Assembly: GCF_013697085.1 (NCBI RefSeq)
Contig: NZ_JACEFT010000033.1
Span: 1 to 38,782 of the forward strand
Length of the DNA stretch: 38,782 nucleotides
Direction: 5' to 3'
Origin: Billgrantia kenyensis
GTDB lineage: Bacteria; Pseudomonadota; Gammaproteobacteria; Pseudomonadales; Halomonadaceae
Each line of letters starts with the position of its first letter. Positions within the stretch are counted from its first letter, which is position 1. The position numbers were made by a program, and so were the translations under genes. The notes beneath the pieces were generated by a model. The model saw only the letters and a program-made list of their open reading frames with translations. It had not been told where the DNA came from and ran no database searches. Positions 38,709 through 38,782 of this stretch are shown here, piece after piece.

Positions 38709-38782
38709 GCGGTCTCAATGACCAAGTGCAACACCTGACCCATCAGGTATCGTGTTGCCATGCCTCATTGCTATCGCCACCT
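38709..38782 (+). mobile_element. possible left end of an IS30-family element
   Basis: The sequence from about 38709 reads into AGTGCAACACCTGACC and then the inverted pair CAACAC (38729-38734) / GTGTTG (38752-38757), with CCTGA/TCAGG inside. It leads into an ATG at 38760 followed by codons for MPHCYRHL. That short start resembles IS30-family transposases (MPHCYRxLxxEER type). The window ends there, so this is a partial call with no inverted-repeat partner. Confidence 0.4.
38760..38782 (+). CDS. start of a possible IS30-family transposase (partial)
   Basis: Eight residues (MPHCYRHL, last codon incomplete) are visible before the window edge. IS30-family transposases often begin MPHCYRxL or MPYxHL and continue with an EERY/I helix. 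No clear ribosome site can be assigned. The call rests only on this short match and the palindromic end upstream. Confidence 0.35.

Noticed and set aside
1..38782. CRISPR arrays, tRNA or rRNA genes, prophage or toxin-antitoxin loci
   Set aside because: I looked for repeat-spacer arrays, conserved RNA segments and paired small genes on both strands and found none that could be supported.

Overview
This is a G+C-rich (clearly above 60% by eye) proteobacterial chromosome segment, densely packed with short operons and divergent regulator/target pairs. Gene content and protein style (AlkA/Ogt/Ada/Nfo repair proteins, an Aer-like receptor, ECF41 and ECF42 sigma factors, a MocR regulator, many DMT/MFS exporters) suggest a gammaproteobacterium of the Halomonas type. 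That is inferred from protein character; no rRNA or tRNA gene is present to confirm it.

Layout. 1-790: remnant of an IS481-family element, cut after the second catalytic Asp. 875-6667: Aer-like chemoreceptor, exported bifunctional-nuclease/PDZ protein, short-chain dehydrogenase and a long acyl-CoA transferase. 6740-8017: MgtC/DUF4010 membrane protein. 8014-10032: operon (minus strand) of a YCII/DGPF protein, an ECF42 sigma factor and a DUF1428 protein. 10150-12702: cupin, nitroreductase and DMT exporter, and a divergent MarR regulator. 12708-14199: alkylation-repair operon alkA-ogt. 14359-16171: GNAT-paiB-GNAT operon. 16163-18716: PAS-GGDEF cyclase followed by an overlapping MocR regulator. 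18787-19917: LolA-like and SRPBCC pair. 20025-20873: endonuclease IV. 21065-21276: 52-codon membrane peptide gene with its own terminator. 21350-23846: DHA2 exporter and divergent XRE regulator. 23828-26583: two tandem 341-residue Rossmann paralogues with a divergent TetR regulator. 26665-28857: VOC protein and MFS exporter with a divergent Lrp/AsnC regulator. 28865-29974: Ada. 30265-34996: hydrolase, a deleted VOC gene, ArsR-type regulator, monooxygenase, GST, WYL regulator and PhnB-like protein. 35080-36362: monooxygenase plus ECF41 sigma factor behind a near-consensus ECF41 promoter. 36357-38131: LysR regulator and divergent azoreductase. 38132-38759: AT-rich and gene-poor. 38760-38782: probable first codons of an IS30-family transposase.

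Many genes look like stress and detoxification modules: alkylation repair, flavin and glutathione enzymes, small-molecule exporters with local regulators, and two anti-sigma-less ECF sigma factors with C-terminal regulatory domains. Several regulator/target intergenic regions hold clear palindromes or direct repeats, listed as separate features. I see no CRISPR array, prophage, toxin-antitoxin pair, recognisable anti-phage system or structural RNA gene. The most informative non-coding signals are the putative ECF41 and ECF42 autoregulatory promoters, the two copies of a 30-nt palindromic repeat, and the operator-like repeats at 12165-12201, 23014-23039 and 25892-25939.
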